A DNA stretch of 64,000 bases, from positions 1,116,001-1,180,000 of the forward strand of contig CP002295.1 in the NCBI GenBank assembly GCA_000238975.1, given 5' to 3'. This DNA comes from Serratia symbiotica str. 'Cinara cedri'. Lineage in GTDB: Bacteria; Pseudomonadota; Gammaproteobacteria; Enterobacterales; Enterobacteriaceae. A program made the position numbers and the translations under genes. Below are positions 38,450-55,403 of this stretch, one piece after another (position 1 is the first letter of the stretch; every line of letters starts with the position of its first letter). Under the pieces are notes generated by a model. The model did not search any database and had not been told where the DNA came from. It saw only the letters and a program-made list of their open reading frames with translations.

Positions 38450-39733
38450 TTACGCCAATTGGATTATTTGTGCTAACTGTTTAAAATAGTATGGAAAGGT
38501 TTTAGCAATGCATTGCGGGTTAATGAGAGTTACTGGCGTACCTGATAATGCTAAAAGCGAAAAACACATCGCCATGCGATGATCATTATAAGTATCAATA
38601 ACAGCGGCATTTAGCTTAGATGGTGGCACCACGTGAATATAATCCCTACCTTCATCAACCTCTGCTCCTACTTTACGCAATTCTTTAGACATCGCTGCTA
38701 AACGGTCAGTCTCCTTTACACGCCAATTATAAATGTTCCGTAAGGTGGTAGGGCCTTTGGCAAAAAGTGCCGTAGTAGCAACAGTCATTGCTGCATCTGG
38801 AATAGAGTTCATATCCATATCAATACCACGTAATATACCATAACTACATTCAATAAAATGATGACCCCAGATAAGGTGAGCGCCCATTTTTTCTAATACA
38901 TTTGCAAACTGAATATCGCCCTGTATACTCTTGCAACCAACACCAATTACACGCACTCTACCACCTTTAATTGCCCCAGCTGCTAAAAAATAAGAGGCTG
39001 AGGAAGCATCTCCTTCTACTAAATAATAGCCTGGCGAGCGATATGTTTGACACCCCTTAACTTGAAATGCTTGATAATTATAGTGACTAACTTTAATCCC
39101 GAAGCACTCCATTAAATGTAGCGTAATTTTAATATATGGTTTAGAAACTAACTCGCCCTTAATATAAATCTGTGTATTCTGTGGAGCTAATGGCGCAATC
39201 ATTAACAATGCAGTTAAAAACTGGCTGGAAATACTACTATCTACAGTAATATCCCCCCCCAAAAAGCCACCATGCAAGTGAACGGGTGGATAACCTGGTT
39301 GTTCTAAATAATCAATTTTTGCACACCCCTGGCGCAATGCATCAACTAAAGGTCCAATTGGCCGCTCTTTCATACGTTGGTTCGACGTTAATATCACATC
39401 ACTATGACTTAGACACAACACAGCTGCTAATGACCGCATTACAGTACCAGCATTACCTAAAAACAATTTTAATGGCTGATCTACAGCTAATGGCCCAGCT
39501 AACCCATCTACTTGACATACTGTGCGATCAATAGAAAACCAACAGTTTACACCTAACTTCTCTAATGCATTCAGCATATAACGAACATCATCGCTATCTA
39601 AGAGGTTAAGAAGCCTAGTTTTCCCCTCTGCTAAAGCTGCTAGCAAAAGGACACGATTAGACACGCTCTTAGAACCTGGTAAGTTAACAGTGCCATTAAC
39701 CAATGCAACTGGTCGTAAAGTAAGTAAATGCAC
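38450..39733 (-). CDS. aroA: 3-phosphoshikimate 1-carboxyvinyltransferase (EPSP synthase)
   Basis: Adds enolpyruvate from PEP to shikimate-3-phosphate, the sixth shikimate-pathway step toward aromatic amino acids and folate. Length 427, equal to E. coli AroA. Seen: [11 protein letters not shown] (K22, S23, R27), [12 protein letters not shown] (94-101), QRMKERPIG (R124), IPDAAMT (D313), WRVKETDRL (E341), NDHRMAM and AKTFPYYF (K411). The PEP-site motif normally reads NAGTAMRPL; here A98 is V and P101 is S. P101S is the substitution classically linked to reduced glyphosate affinity in Salmonella. The start codon is GTG with only AGAGA upstream, implying weak initiation. The class I fold otherwise seems intact. 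serC lies 242 bp upstream on the same strand, the remains of the serC-aroA operon. Confidence 0.97.
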   Translation of the reverse strand: MHLLTLRPVALVNGTVNLPGSKSVSNRVLLLAALAEGKTRLLNLLDSDDVRYMLNALEKLGVNCWFSIDRTVCQVDGLAGPLAVDQPLKLFLGNAGTVMRSLAAVLCLSHSDVILTSNQRMKERPIGPLVDALRQGCAKIDYLEQPGYPPVHLHGGFLGGDITVDSSISSQFLTALLMIAPLAPQNTQIYIKGELVSKPYIKITLHLMECFGIKVSHYNYQAFQVKGCQTYRSPGYYLVEGDASSASYFLAAGAIKGGRVRVIGVGCKSIQGDIQFANVLEKMGAHLIWGHHFIECSYGILRGIDMDMNSIPDAAMTVATTALFAKGPTTLRNIYNWRVKETDRLAAMSKELRKVGAEVDEGRDYIHVVPPSKLNAAVIDTYNDHRMAMCFSLLALSGTPVTLINPQCIAKTFPYYFKQLAQIIQLA

Positions 39734-39975
39734 TATATAAAATCTCTAAATTATGATAAATTTAAGAACTCTTAGAGGCATAATAAAGTTACTTTACTAC
39801 ATAAAAAGAGTGGCGCACTGCTTTACATAATGCAGTATATCAATAATAGAAAGTGCATCTTACTAGTTAATATAAAGCAACTCATTATGACTATTGAGTA
39901 CATATATTTCTTAAGTATAGTTACCTATTACCAGTATATAAAGTTATAAATAAAATAAACTAGTTAATAGTCTTT
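39734..39975. other. serC-aroA intergenic spacer
   Basis: The 242-bp spacer is longer than expected for a tight operon and AT-rich. No terminator with a GC-rich stem and T-run was seen, so read-through from serC into aroA remains possible. Confidence 0.5.
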
Positions 39976-41061
39976 TTACCCATAACGGCGCTCAAAATCA
40001 TTCATAAAATCAGTTAATACCTGAACACCGGCTAATGGCATAGCATTATAAATAGAAGCTCGCATACCACCAGCCGTCCTATGACCTTTTAACGCATATA
40101 AGCCAATAGCTTCTGCCTCTCTAAGAAAAAGCTTATCTAATGCTAAATTAGCTAACTGGAAAGGTACATTCATCCATGAACGATTAGTGGGCGCCACCTT
40201 ACTACGATAAAAGTCATAATTATCGATAGTATTATATAGTAGTTTCGCCTTGGCCTGATTACGCCTTTGCATCTCCACTAAACCACCTTGCTCCTTCAAC
40301 CACTTGAATACCAGACCGGAAATGTACCAAGCAAAAGTTGGTGGGGTATTAAACATTGAATTGTGCTTGGTGAGCAATGTATAATCTAAAATAGACGGCA
40401 CTTTACGATGAGCGTTACCTAGCAAATCTTCACGTATGATTACTAATGTCAAGCCAGCAAGACCAATATTTTTCTGTGCGCTAGCGTAAATTACACCAAA
40501 ATGACTGACCTTAAGTGGACGAGATAAAATAGTGGAAGAGCAATCACTAATCACTACTCTATCACCAAAATCTGGTATTTCATCAATAGCTATGCCATCA
40601 ATGGTTTCATTAGGACAATAATGAACATAAGCAGACTCATTACTCAGTGGCCAATCTTTCATCGGCTTGATGCCACTTAGGTTACCAATATGTATTTTTA
40701 CGTCAATGATGTTCGGTGTACAATATTTCTCTGCTTCACTACCTGCACTATGTCCCCAGTAACCGCTATCAATATAGTCAGCAGTGGTTTTATCGCCCAA
40801 CAAGTTCTGTGGCAATGCGGAAAACTGTGCACGTGCGCCGCCATGGCAGAACAACACTTTATAATTAGCAGGAATATTTAACAAATCTCGTAAATCTTGT
40901 TCAGACTGCTGTGCAATAGCGATAAATTCTTGACTACGGTGACCAATTTCCATTACTGAAACACCAAGTCCATGCCAATTACATAGTTCCTGTTTTGCAC
41001 GATGCAGCACTTCGACCGGCAACATTGCCGGACCTGGGCTAAAATTATAAACTTGTATCAT
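39976..41061 (-). CDS. serC: Phosphoserine aminotransferase
   Basis: PLP enzyme that makes phosphoserine in serine synthesis and also acts in the DXP-dependent route to pyridoxal phosphate, so it may serve cofactor as well as amino-acid supply. Length 361 against 362 in E. coli. Seen: [28 protein letters not shown] (72-80), [21 protein letters not shown] with the ring-binding aspartate (D173), the PLP lysine K197 in [18 protein letters not shown] and [17 protein letters not shown]. Compared with E. coli, GGGRGQF has become GGARAQF, NIGPAG has become NIGLAG, and one residue is lost just before the aspartate. A at the first of these positions is common in other PSAT groups. The ATG has AAGAGG directly upstream. 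Confidence 0.97.
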   Translation of the reverse strand: MIQVYNFSPGPAMLPVEVLHRAKQELCNWHGLGVSVMEIGHRSQEFIAIAQQSEQDLRDLLNIPANYKVLFCHGGARAQFSALPQNLLGDKTTADYIDSGYWGHSAGSEAEKYCTPNIIDVKIHIGNLSGIKPMKDWPLSNESAYVHYCPNETIDGIAIDEIPDFGDRVVISDCSSTILSRPLKVSHFGVIYASAQKNIGLAGLTLVIIREDLLGNAHRKVPSILDYTLLTKHNSMFNTPPTFAWYISGLVFKWLKEQGGLVEMQRRNQAKAKLLYNTIDNYDFYRSKVAPTNRSWMNVPFQLANLALDKLFLREAEAIGLYALKGHRTAGGMRASIYNAMPLAGVQVLTDFMNDFERRYG

Positions 41062-41203
41062 TTCCTCTTATAACCTTTACTATATACGCTACAATATATA
41101 GGGCAATTAAAATACACATGCAGTTAATATATATTCACTATATCACTCATTTTATCATTTAAATAACTCTACCTAAATACTAATTTATCTTTTAAAGAAA
41201 ATA

Positions 41204-41237
41204 TGTTTTATGGTAAAAAATGTTTTATGGTAAAAAC
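41204..41237. repeat. 17-bp tandem duplication (16/17 identical)
   Basis: TGTTTTATGGTAAAAAA at 41204-41220 is followed by the same unit with one final mismatch at 41221-41237. Non-coding. Confidence 0.85.
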
Positions 41238-41883
41238 TAAATAATAAACTATATAGTAATAGACTATATGTATTTCTAATTCAATTGTGTATATACCTAT
41301 TAGCTATAATATCAGTTATAGTGCTGCACTGTAACAAGGCTTATAAACTAAGAGTAAACTGGCGCGAAATGATACTCGTCTTCGTCTTCAACACATACTC
41401 CATAGCAGGTGCTCTTTAATCACCTGATATAATCAGGCTGAATAACTATTTTTAAATCTCCAATAAAATAATGCTTAATCATCAAATACAAGCTAAAATA
41501 TATAAATCTTAAATTAAAAAATTATTATTCTTAGGTGTTATTAGAGTGCTATACTATAAAGTTAATATCATTGTAATAGGATTACAACCTATTACAAAAT
41601 ACTACTTAATAGGTTGCAAGACTGTTTATAAAAATATCATTGATCCTAGCGCAATATTTAGATCAGTGCCGTAACCGAAACTATTTAATTTTATATGTCT
41701 TTATAGAGAAACAATAAAATAAATAATATTGCTAAATATTTTTATAATTTTCTACTAGTCCCTCCAGGCTATCTGTATATCTAATTGACTATTTTTTAAA
41801 TAAAACACTACCTTAGCTAAGTAAATAATCAAAATACTACATCTATATTCAACTAAATCTTAGGTATACACTATTTTATAAAT

Positions 41884-41917
41884 AATTAATATATTTGGAT
41901 AATTAATATATTTGGAT
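41884..41917. repeat. 17-bp perfect tandem duplication
   Basis: The unit AATTAATATATTTGGAT occurs at 41884-41900 and 41901-41917 without mismatch. Non-coding. Confidence 0.9.
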
Positions 41918-42752
41918 CTAGTAAAAACCTAAGCATAACACCATATCTAGCGCTGATCAAAATTTGCTCCATACAAATAAAACATATAACACACTATAAT
42001 GTCATATCATGATTATACAAAACACTAATATTCATCTAATTTACCTGATACAATCTAAACTTAGTACTTAAAATACCTGAATAACAAAATAACACTGCCA
42101 TTCTATAGAGTACATAAATATATATTCCTAATTTAAAGTAATATTAATTGATCAACCTATAATATTCTTTAGTAAAGTAAGCAAGTATTGCCTAATAATT
42201 ATTCCTTGCACTACTAAAGACTGTAGATCACTGATTTATTCTTAAATTATCATACAAATTATTTTTAATCTTAACACTGCGTTACCTATTCGCATTATAT
42301 ATATCATATCAGATACAACTTTTACACTATTATTATAACCATAATAAAATATATTTATTCTATAATATAGCATCTCATGCTTTACTAAAGCCTCTTATAA
42401 AATCTAGACCAGCCTTCTTAATAAAACAAATTAATTTATTATAAAACTATATCATGATACTGAGAACTAACTTATAGATAGTAAAAATACTAAATATTTA
42501 TCTAACTAATTTGAAGCTCGTATATTAACATAATCCTATTGATCAGACGTATAATTATTGATTTAATCTTACTCTTAGAATTAATACTTAGCTACTGTAA
42601 ATATATCTAAGCATTTAGTACATAAAATATTACATAATTAATACTAACGAAGTACATCGCATTAGATATATATAATCGCTACATATACATTCCTGATCTA
42701 TAGCTTTAGTGTTTCAATCTACTATATTTAGTATTTAATATTTATTAAAGAG

Positions 42753-42772
42753 TAAATAAATAAATAAATAAA
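42753..42772. repeat. TAAA tetranucleotide repeat, 5 copies
   Basis: Five consecutive TAAA units in non-coding DNA, a simple microsatellite. Confidence 0.85.
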
Positions 42773-45241
42773 TATAACTTCATTTATCTTAGACACCTAT
42801 AAACATATACTATAAGTGAATTATAAAATACTTTGTCATTTCAAAATGTAACACCCTATGAAGCAGATAAGCGCACATTATCACACGCCCAGATAAAACA
42901 TATTAACTGTTATAGCTATATTCTAAATGTTTAATTATATATTTAATAAAACTCTCCAAATATTATTAAACTGTACTTTATATAGTCACATTTTACAATT
43001 TTAGTTTACTATAGTCTAAGTGCCTTATTATGAGCGGATAATGTAAATAAAGAAAAAGAATATATTAATACTACAGATTACATCAAATCACATCCATAAT
43101 ATCGATTAACTAATTTACTTAAATACAGATAAACAAGAGCAAAATACACGTATGATTCTACTATTCAATGCACTGATAGTGTTCTTTAATACAACTATTT
43201 ATTAATAAGTTTTTATACAGGTCCGCAAAATAAAAAATAATATATTATATACTACCTAAGTTAAATAATTATAAACAATATTCATGACTTACTACTAATA
43301 AATATAATTAGTATCAATACACTTAATAAACTGATATAGCTTTTATAAGCTAAAAATTAAAATTAATGACCTGCTCAACTGATAAATGTATAACAAATGA
43401 TTAAAACATTTAATCTTTATAGTTTATTATCTTATCACACAAGAACCATGTTTATCTAAAAAATTATATTTAACTAGCATATTACTAACAATATGTTTAT
43501 GAGCAATAATGCTCATAAAGATTAATAGATGGTTTGTTAAAGATATTTAAATAAAACTTTAAAATTGTATCTTTATAGCAGGAAGCAAACTACAAATTAC
43601 ATATATATTGTTAATTCCAGTACTAACATTAATACTATTATTACGTTTGCACAACAGAGGCTACATTATTAATTAAATATAAATTTAAGTTATATAATAT
43701 AGTGTTTCACTGAAACACTTACTAATCTATTTAATAAAATTAAATAGTAGAATATTATTCTAGAGCATATAGCTATAAGCTAATTTAAAAACTAAAGAAA
43801 ATATTCATTAAGTATCATAAAGTATATAATTACAACATTTTAATAACTAAACTAAAGACATACTACACTATATTATATTTATAATAATAAAAGCCTACTA
43901 AACACTTATAATAATCACCATATTATTATAGTAACTACTGTGATCATAATTGATATTAGTTCTCTACTCAAAAAACTTCAACAACTTTAATAGCTAAAAA
44001 TAAGTTAAAAATATTAAAATATGGCAATAATCTATTCAGTGATGTAAATATATTGACGCACAGCACTATTACTATCAATAATACTCAAAATATAGTCATT
44101 AAAGTATGTTATATGATATTTAAAATTTAATATTCAAACTTATATGTGGGCTCAGTAAACCTACTAAGACTATATTATTAATATAAAAAACTAATGCCGT
44201 GTAGTAGTCCTCTATCTAAGAGTCTAATTACATTACTACGTTTATAAAAAACAATATTAATACCGAGAAGAAACAAAAATTTAGTACAGTCATTAATAAA
44301 TAACCTAGTTATAAGATTACAAATAATATATTATTTGCTTGAATAACCGTAATAAAATAAATAATATTTAGGACTAAATCTGCTTTAGCGCATAAATTAA
44401 CTAACACTAAAGTAAAATTACTATTTTATGATACATAGTAAACGTATATTTATGTTTCATTGTATTAAAATTTTCAACTTATAATAAGTTATTATATATA
44501 CTAAATCGACAAATAACTCATAAAGAAAGCACCTCTCTATTATAGATCACCCAATCAATATAAACATAAATCAATAAATAAAAGTGCACATTAGTAATAG
44601 CTAATAATTATCTAAAATTAGATTATTATATTTATTATTTAATAAATAATTAATCAATAAGTGATCTATAGTTACCATCGTCACTATCAAGCAACCACAA
44701 AAACCAGTTAAATCATTACCAAACCTTAATCCATTGAATTTAGTTACTAAATAACAAGAAAATAATATACATTATCGCGTTATTTATACTACATCTACAG
44801 TATCACTAAAAACTATCACTAAGATTTAATCTAAAATATAATGGATTATATTATCAATTGATATATAACTAGAAAAATAATTAAATATCTTTTAAAAAAA
44901 CAAATAAAAATAATAATAAATACTAACTTTAATCGTATATAACATTGTTATTAATATAATCATACTATTAAACTAATAAATAGTATCACCATTATAATTA
45001 TAACATAAATATATTTCTAGCAATATGTATAAATTCTACTACTTTATTTTATAATAAGCTCTGTCCACCTAATAATTAATCAATAGTCATTGCAATATTA
45101 ATGCCTAGACATTAATTAATCTTATATATAACTAGAATGTAGAGTATAGTTCATATACTATTTAAATAAAATCTAAACAAATTGCTATTATCTTACCTAT
45201 CCCTAGAATTACTTATAATATAACATGCTTTAAAGATACTA

Positions 45242-48391
<3,150 letters not shown>

Positions 48392-49007
48392 TTATTGGCG
48401 CTGCTCGTCTAATATGACCCCTTGTGGCAAAATAAATATAAATTTAGTTGAATTAATGAAGGCATTGTTCTGATGTTTCAGCACATAAGTATTTAATTGA
48501 CCGCTATGTTCAACAACAGTAAAACTACGAATAATACCAAGTTTAGGTTACAGTAATGTAGCACTGCTTTATGACGTGACCAGTAGATGATTTTGGGACT
48601 AACTCAAAATCATCACCTTTCTGTTTAATCCAGTATTGAGCCCAATCAGTAGCATGATTACGGATAATTAACATAAACGGTGTATTGAAAATAGTATTCT
48701 TTAACCAGGTTGCCGTTACCTGTGCAACAAGTGGATTATAGAACCATAAGGTCTGACCATCAGAAATTAACATGCTCTCATCCGGAGAAATCATGTGCCA
48801 ATTAAATAAATTAGGCCGTTTAATCCATAGCTCGCCTGCGCCCTGTTGAACTATGGTTCCATCACTATTAATAATAATCTGCGAAAATTGAGAATGAAAA
48901 CTATTTACCTTAGCTAAACGATTTTGCAAATCCTGTATAGCAGTAGCTGCTACCGAGATAGGTGTAAAACATAAAAACAGATAATAGGCTAATAATAGTT
49001 TTTTCAT
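48392..49007 (-). pseudogene. lolA: lolA, outer-membrane lipoprotein carrier, with one frameshift
   Basis: Periplasmic chaperone that carries lipoproteins from LolCDE to LolB. The first frame (from ATG at 49007) gives 154 residues: a signal peptide ([21 protein letters not shown]), [53 protein letters not shown], and then ITVT and a stop at 48545-48543. The missing C-terminal part follows at once in the +1 frame: LGIIRSFTVVEHSGQLNTYVLK, then TKFIFILPQGVILDEQRQ and a stop at 48392-48394, aligning with the family end. Joined, it gives about 204 residues against 203 in E. coli. Removing one C from GTAACCTAAACTT restores VTKLG. Either a very young pseudogene, a recoded gene or a sequencing error; the C-terminal strands are needed for the fold. 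Confidence 0.9.
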
Positions 49008-51300
49008 GATTTAAAATACCTTAGACGCCCATATGTAGCAAATACCTTTTTATCTCTATGAAACTATCTAGCACTAATTAACACTTTACAAATACCAGTC
49101 TAAAAAACTATTTTTATAAAGAGATACTAAGGGTATTCTATACTAGACTCATGTCAGTTAGGCTTACATGAATATTACTATATCAATACATTGCCGCATG
49201 TGTTACGTTATAATAATGCTATTTGATAATATCTACTGTACTCTCTACTCATATTTAAAAAACTAGGGGAATCATTATAAATAAATAATGTAGCATTGAA
49301 TTGAATTTAAATACCAGATATAATAAAATATGATTTATTTATTACTTATAATCTATATCCCTAGAGATAGAGCGATGTCTTTATAGCCTTATATATATTC
49401 TTTACTTTCCTGAACACCACTCCACTCAACGTCCTCTTATATAACCGATATGCTTATCATGTTACCATAACAACAATAAATACTTACTTATGATAAATAA
49501 ATACATAATATATTAAATATAATATCAATATCTACCTGACACATTATATTCCTATATAAGCGATAATAACTTAAAAAGTTTATCAAAAAACATCATTAAA
49601 TCGATGAATTTATTAATCATAATAAAAATATAAAACTACCTACTTAGTACATAGGTATGGATTTTATATCATCTGTGCGCTCTAATAATTACCCATAAGA
49701 TTAGAATACATACAACTTTAGCCTAGTATACACTCTTTTAATAACTATCCAAATAGGCTAGATCCATGTAAACACCTGTTTGTAATAGCACTTTATTTTA
49801 ATGAAATATCAATACGATACATTAACATCGTCTTTCGATATAATTTACTAAATACAAAAAAATATAAATAACTTTGATATGCTAATAGCTTTGTTTTTTA
49901 ATTTTAGCGAAATAAATACACCTTTCAATATAACATTGTACAAAATACTAAAAATTATCATATCAAATTTAATATTTCATTCCTAAGGTTACTTTAATAC
50001 TTACTATGAACTAAATATAGAGTTTTACTTAAATGAAATACAGCTACTCCGCTAGAGATACCTTGAATAAGTATGATGAATAATAGCGATTAATGATTAC
50101 TTAATACTAGCGATCTAGTACTTTTAGTAACAACATAACTTAATCTTTAATAATTAATATATGCATCTCACACATACTCTGACTAATTATACTTCTAAAA
50201 CTAATATTGAGTAAGTTACATAACGAAATAAGTGAAAAATATATATAATATTAACTATAGTTACTTTATCTAGATCATAATAAACAAAGACTAACTAATT
50301 TGATATATACTGCCTAATATTTGACTTAATTATTAACCGAAAAATACAAGGGCTTTTGTTGTATCTGGATAAAATCCAGCTAAACACACACATTTAGTTA
50401 ATTCTACACAGGGATGTTTATTACTGCGTAGTTAGTGCCTACAATAGCAATATTATTGCTTATTAGGAATTATACAAAGATTGTCTAAATTAAGTTATTA
50501 TATAAATAAGATTACACCTAATCATGAAGCCATCTTTTTTCTATATAATACATTATTCCAGAAAAGTAATATGTGATACACTGTTCTAAAGAAAATGATC
50601 AAATCAACAGTAATCCACTAACATGATAAGTACTAGAGAAGAGTAAGTACTAAAGAAGAAACTAAAATTTTCATAAGGATAAGTGTAACTTAATGATATA
50701 TGTTATATGTTATATCTACAACTTAGTATTGTAATAAATCCCAAACGACTGAATACCATGCTTTGTTTAATTCGTAAAATTTTATCACCAATGCAAAGAT
50801 TATAATAAAGGTATTAATAAAATCAGTAAGTTACTAACATATTGCTCATAACTAAATCGATAGTACTACCTCAACAAAATATAAAGTTAATCATTAATTA
50901 TAACATAAAGCAATACAACGTTACATAAATATACTTCTATATTAAAGTATATTCTAACTAATTATCGTAACATGCTAATTTAGCAGTATATTAATAAACG
51001 CTAATCATGTTAACGCTCTTAAATGCCTACATTGTCTTTTCGCTAATCTTTCAAATAATTATGAAGATAAAAGTATATTTTGTATGCGCTCATTTATAAG
51101 CTATAATACTAACTAATTAGTTTTTAATAAAAGATACAAAATAATCAGCATGCATAGGAGATACTATTGTCATCCTGATCATCCTGCTTACCCCTAGTGT
51201 CGCCTTTAATAAAAAACAACTCTTAAAGTCTCTTTGTGGTGATATACAGCAGTATTTTAGATGTGGGTAATAATATATCATCATTTATAATCAATATATT
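49008..51300. other. 2.3-kb region where the ftsK linker and motor would lie
   Basis: In relatives the long ftsK linker and the motor and gamma domains (about 1,000 codons) occupy the space between the FtsK membrane domain and lolA. Here the interval is shorter than that and AT-rich. A GC-richer patch at 51165-51245 may be a last remnant, but no motor motif (Walker A, Walker B) could be read in any frame. A small CTGGAT/ATCCAG hairpin lies near 50368-50382. Confidence 0.6.
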
Positions 51301-52095
51301 TCACTTAAGTTCTGACAGCTCAGAATCATGGCAAGTATTACGACTATTATCATTATAATTGTATTTTGACCGAAAGGTATAGTGAATGATGAAAGTAGTA
51401 GCTCGCAGCACCACAGAACCGATCTTCTCAGCAATAATAAGCCATGATAAACCAGTAAATAGCCTAACCCCTACTATCCAAATACAAAGTGATATTAATG
51501 TGGTGCCAATACTACCAAATTGAAGTAGCATCAAACTACTTAGCAAGTACCCAAGCACGCCGCCAGATATGAAATGATAAAAATCATCAATGTTTAGCTC
51601 TGCTATAACACAGCATGCACATATTATTATAACTGTGCCAAACAAACGTAATGAGCACATCAAATAATCAATATAATCACTACTATAACACTGCTGACGA
51701 TATAACACCCAGCACAAAAGAAGTATTATTAGTGGTATCACATACGCAACCATCCCAAAAATAAATAACAGCATATCAGCGACCCAAGCGCCAATTCTAC
51801 CGCCAATATTGTGAATACTTTTATGCCAAGATGTCTGTGACCAACTTGGGTCAGAAGGATTAAAACTAATTAGCACAACCATAAGATAAACAGCAAAAAT
51901 AGCTATTATAATTAATATGACATCTAACAAAAACTGACTAATATTAAGTTTTTTTAAATTAATAACTTTCTTTTCTTCTGTATAACCCTGATTAAAAAAA
52001 ATCTCTAAATGCTTGGAGCTAACATAAATAATGCGAAAGTGCCTTCTTAAGGCTATTACTATATCAATCAATATAGTCGTAATTAATTTTATCAT
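51301..52095 (-). CDS. ftsK: FtsK reduced to its N-terminal membrane domain
   Basis: In enterics the N-terminal domain of FtsK (about 200 residues, four membrane helices) anchors at the septum and is the part needed for division; the C-terminal motor pumps DNA and activates XerCD at dif. Here residues 37-240 match that domain: QGYTEEKKVINLKKL, hydrophobic helices near 54-78, 105-132, 149-166 and 178-220, SFNPSDPSWSQTSWHKSIHNIGG, and the ISGGVLGYLLSS and FTGLSWLIIAEKIG segments. The frame stops at residue 264 in the linker start, and linker and motor are absent. Residues 1-36 have no counterpart: the family ATG (MSQEYTED) has become a non-start sequence, and the only upstream ATG (52093-52095) has no ribosome site. 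Whether translation starts there or at an ATT codon is unclear. It may be a functional minimal FtsK or an early pseudogene. Confidence 0.88.
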   Translation of the reverse strand: MIKLITTILIDIVIALRRHFRIIYVSSKHLEIFFNQGYTEEKKVINLKKLNISQFLLDVILIIIAIFAVYLMVVLISFNPSDPSWSQTSWHKSIHNIGGRIGAWVADMLLFIFGMVAYVIPLIILLLCWVLYRQQCYSSDYIDYLMCSLRLFGTVIIICACCVIAELNIDDFYHFISGGVLGYLLSSLMLLQFGSIGTTLISLCIWIVGVRLFTGLSWLIIAEKIGSVVLRATTFIIHYTFRSKYNYNDNSRNTCHDSELSELK

Positions 52096-53945
<1,850 letters not shown>

Positions 53946-54760
53946 TACTAGCATTATCTTAACTGATGCCTTGTCATACTTCTAATACAAGGTGTCACTT
54001 CTCCTAAAAAAGTACATTTCAATACTAGTGTACTATCTAACAACACTAAGAGAATACATACAAACAAAAAATAAAATCTAATATTACTAGGTTTTATCTA
54101 GTAATATGTTTTTAAGATATTATTAATACCATAAATATTATTTTGTAATATACATAGCTATAAATACCCTATATAATAACAATGAGTAAAATTTAATATT
54201 TATATATAAATTATAAAATATAAAGGGTTTATAAAAAATATATTTTACATGTACCATCTCATTTGATTTACAGTAACTAAAATAGTGTAGTGTACCACTA
54301 CCTAACTAACAACAAGGACAAAATAAATATTTTAGAACTAGGTTATAAAATGATTTAGATAGATAACATATTTTAATTTGTAGTTTATCAAGTATATTAC
54401 TCTACAAGAATGATATAAAAACATACATATGTACATAATAGTAGACTTTTAGTAACATTTGAAAAAATATTACAAATCACAAGCTAATTTACGAAGATTT
54501 TTATAAAATTAATTAGTTGGGTGAGTAACCTACATAATTGTTAATCAAAATACTACCCACTAATCTCTTGCTACTACTAATATCTTACTAGAGTAGTAAT
54601 TAATATAGTGCAGCAAGTGCAGTATTATTATATATAACATAGCTAATATACATCTAATGGCTATACATCATGTATATTCAGCCCTAATAGCCCTAATCAA
54701 ACAGTAGGACTGTAAACTACAATTGATAAAGTGTTATATTCATTACCCTATCATACTAAA

Positions 54761-54800
54761 CTAGTATCGAAGATGCAAAATTAGTATCGAAGATGAAAAA
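54761..54800. repeat. 20-bp tandem duplication (18/20 identical)
   Basis: CTAGTATCGAAGATGCAAAA (54761-54780) is followed by a copy differing at two positions (54781-54800). Non-coding. Confidence 0.85.
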
Positions 54801-55385
54801 TTTTAATCTAACAATACTTGATTATTATTGAGTGATATACACATCAAGAGCTGACTCTAATATCAATAGCTAATAGCTACTCATTTAATTATACTCTAAT
54901 AAATAAAATATAAAATATATACCATCTGATATGGTTCTTTTATTATACTCGGTAATAAAAAATAAAACTATTTATTAAAATAAATAAATTTACTAACTAA
55001 ACTCAAATATCTATCTATTGATCTATATAATAGATTAGCTTTATCTAGTTATTTTACTACTTATTTTTATTTGCACATATAAAAATATAATTATTGGGAT
55101 ATCTAAAGTTTTAGCTAAAGTATTTTACTATTATTCAGGCTTAATAGTATTTAGTAATCATTAATCATCATGGTATTTCATTATACTAAAACCAATAAAA
55201 CATTAATTAATAGATTTGTGTAATTAATATTACAAAAAACTTAATTATTAACAATATAAATAAAAAACTATTTTTTAAAATTAAAAAATTTATAATGTAT
55301 TAAATATATATCAAGTATCTTTAGTAGTCTATACTATTGCGGATAAATTAAATAAAACATCATATTAGTATAAAGTATTATCACT

Positions 55386-55403
55386 TGCCTATTATCATAG
55401 GCA
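55386..55403. other. Small hairpin TGCCTAT / ATAGGCA
   Basis: A 7-bp perfect stem with a 4-nt loop (TATC), sharing its whole 7-bp arm with the hairpin at 2752-2770. Unknown role. Confidence 0.45.

Larger units (their letters stand above)
41062..45241. other. 4.2-kb gene desert between serC and serS
   Basis: E. coli has ycaO, focA, pflB, pflA, dmsABC and others here; none is readable, in line with loss of fermentative and anaerobic respiratory metabolism. It contains tandem duplications (41204-41237, 41884-41917, 42753-42772) and a GC-richer patch at about 41340-41440 whose minus strand reads VEDEDEYHFAPVYS before a TAG stop (41348-41350), probably a worn gene end that I cannot identify. Confidence 0.65.
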
